NCBI GenBank assembly: GCA_014359885.1
Contig: JACIYN010000029.1
Location: 46,647 to 110,646, forward strand
Direction of reading: 5' to 3'
From: Desulfacinum sp.
GTDB lineage: Bacteria > Desulfobacterota > Syntrophobacteria > Syntrophobacterales > DSM-9756
DNA: 64,000 nucleotides
Position 1 is the stretch's first letter. Every line of letters starts with the position of its first letter. Positions 63,812 through 64,000 of the stretch are shown piece by piece. Under the pieces are notes generated by a model, which saw only the letters and a list, made by a program, of their open reading frames with translations, had not been told where the DNA came from and ran no database searches. The translations under genes were made by a program, and so were the position numbers.

Positions 63812-64000
63812 GTCCGTAGCAGCCAGCCGTTAACTTACCCACTTGTGCGACTGAAACTGCCGGTGTTGCGGCCTCAACATCGCTGAGACGTTCCCGGAAG
63901 GCCGGGGCAGCCCGCATGGATGCGGGCTGAGGGCCGTGTTTTGCACGGACGCTGCCTCGGCCCGACCCGAAGCCTGCAGGGATAAGTCGAAGGCACCGCG

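Larger units (their letters stand above)
63596..64000. other. Enterobacterial-type intergenic sequence, no gene seen
   Basis: This right edge holds no supportable gene. It contains two REP-type palindromes (63651-63683 and 63777-63811) and GC hairpins such as GCCCGCATGGATGCGGGC near 63910. Its style differs from the dispersed repeats of the rest of the window. Confidence 0.6.

Overview
The window reads as about 63.1 kb of a high-G+C strict anaerobe, most likely a deltaproteobacterium (Desulfobacterota, Syntrophobacter-like or sulfate-reducing). The evidence is a ferredoxin-linked 2-oxoacid oxidoreductase, tungstate/molybdate uptake systems, a selenocysteine formate dehydrogenase, a TRAP transporter and a bacterial microcompartment. 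The last ~850 bases, from about 63,145, look enterobacterial (a truncated DUF2157-like gene and REP palindromes). The window is therefore probably chimeric at its right end.

Layout. 0.2-3.3 kb: TRAP transporter dctPQM on the minus strand. 4.6-12.1 kb: a ten-gene microcompartment operon (EutQ-like, phosphotransacylase, four BMC-domain shell proteins, PduS, EutN vertex protein, acylating aldehyde dehydrogenase, EutJ) with no recognisable signature enzyme and no alcohol dehydrogenase. 12.1-14.7 kb: a convergent set with threonine aldolase, a small membrane protein and a PfkB-family sugar kinase. 14.8-19.4 kb: Aap-type amino-acid ABC transporter with a strong terminator between the binding-protein gene and the membrane genes. 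19.8-22.2 kb: two-subunit 2-oxoacid:ferredoxin oxidoreductase. 22.5-30.1 kb: TolC / MacA-like / ABC efflux cluster with two permeases, then a SUMF1-domain protein. 30.1-31.9 kb: two toxin-antitoxin pairs and a helicase-like remnant. 32.1-33.4 kb: M48 lipoprotein protease with a TPR-like tail. 33.6-36.0 kb: polar amino-acid ABC transporter. 36.4-37.9 kb: PilZ protein and class V aminotransferase.

38.2-57.4 kb forms a molybdenum/tungsten and formate island. It holds a Tup-type tungstate transporter with two binding proteins, a ModE-like one-domain regulator, a Wtp/Mod-type transporter, a cytoplasmic molybdopterin oxidoreductase with a LuxR regulator and an aldehyde dehydrogenase, an FmdE-MoeA-like fusion protein, and fdhE, fdhD and fdhA. 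The fdhA frame is interrupted by an in-frame UGA that is read as selenocysteine. A palindrome TATGTC-N6-GACATA occurs perfectly at three promoters of this island (tup, the molybdoenzyme, fdhA) and in weaker form at two others (wtpA, the FmdE-MoeA gene). I infer one Mo/W-responsive regulon.

57.5-63.1 kb: an enoate-reductase-like flavoenzyme, then a minus-strand operon of membrane hydrolases (metzincin-like protein with a degenerate zinc motif, rhomboid protease, SDH_sah/ClpP-like protease) ending in a flavin-binding PPOX protein. Many intergenic spaces carry dispersed GC-rich palindromes of at least four families.
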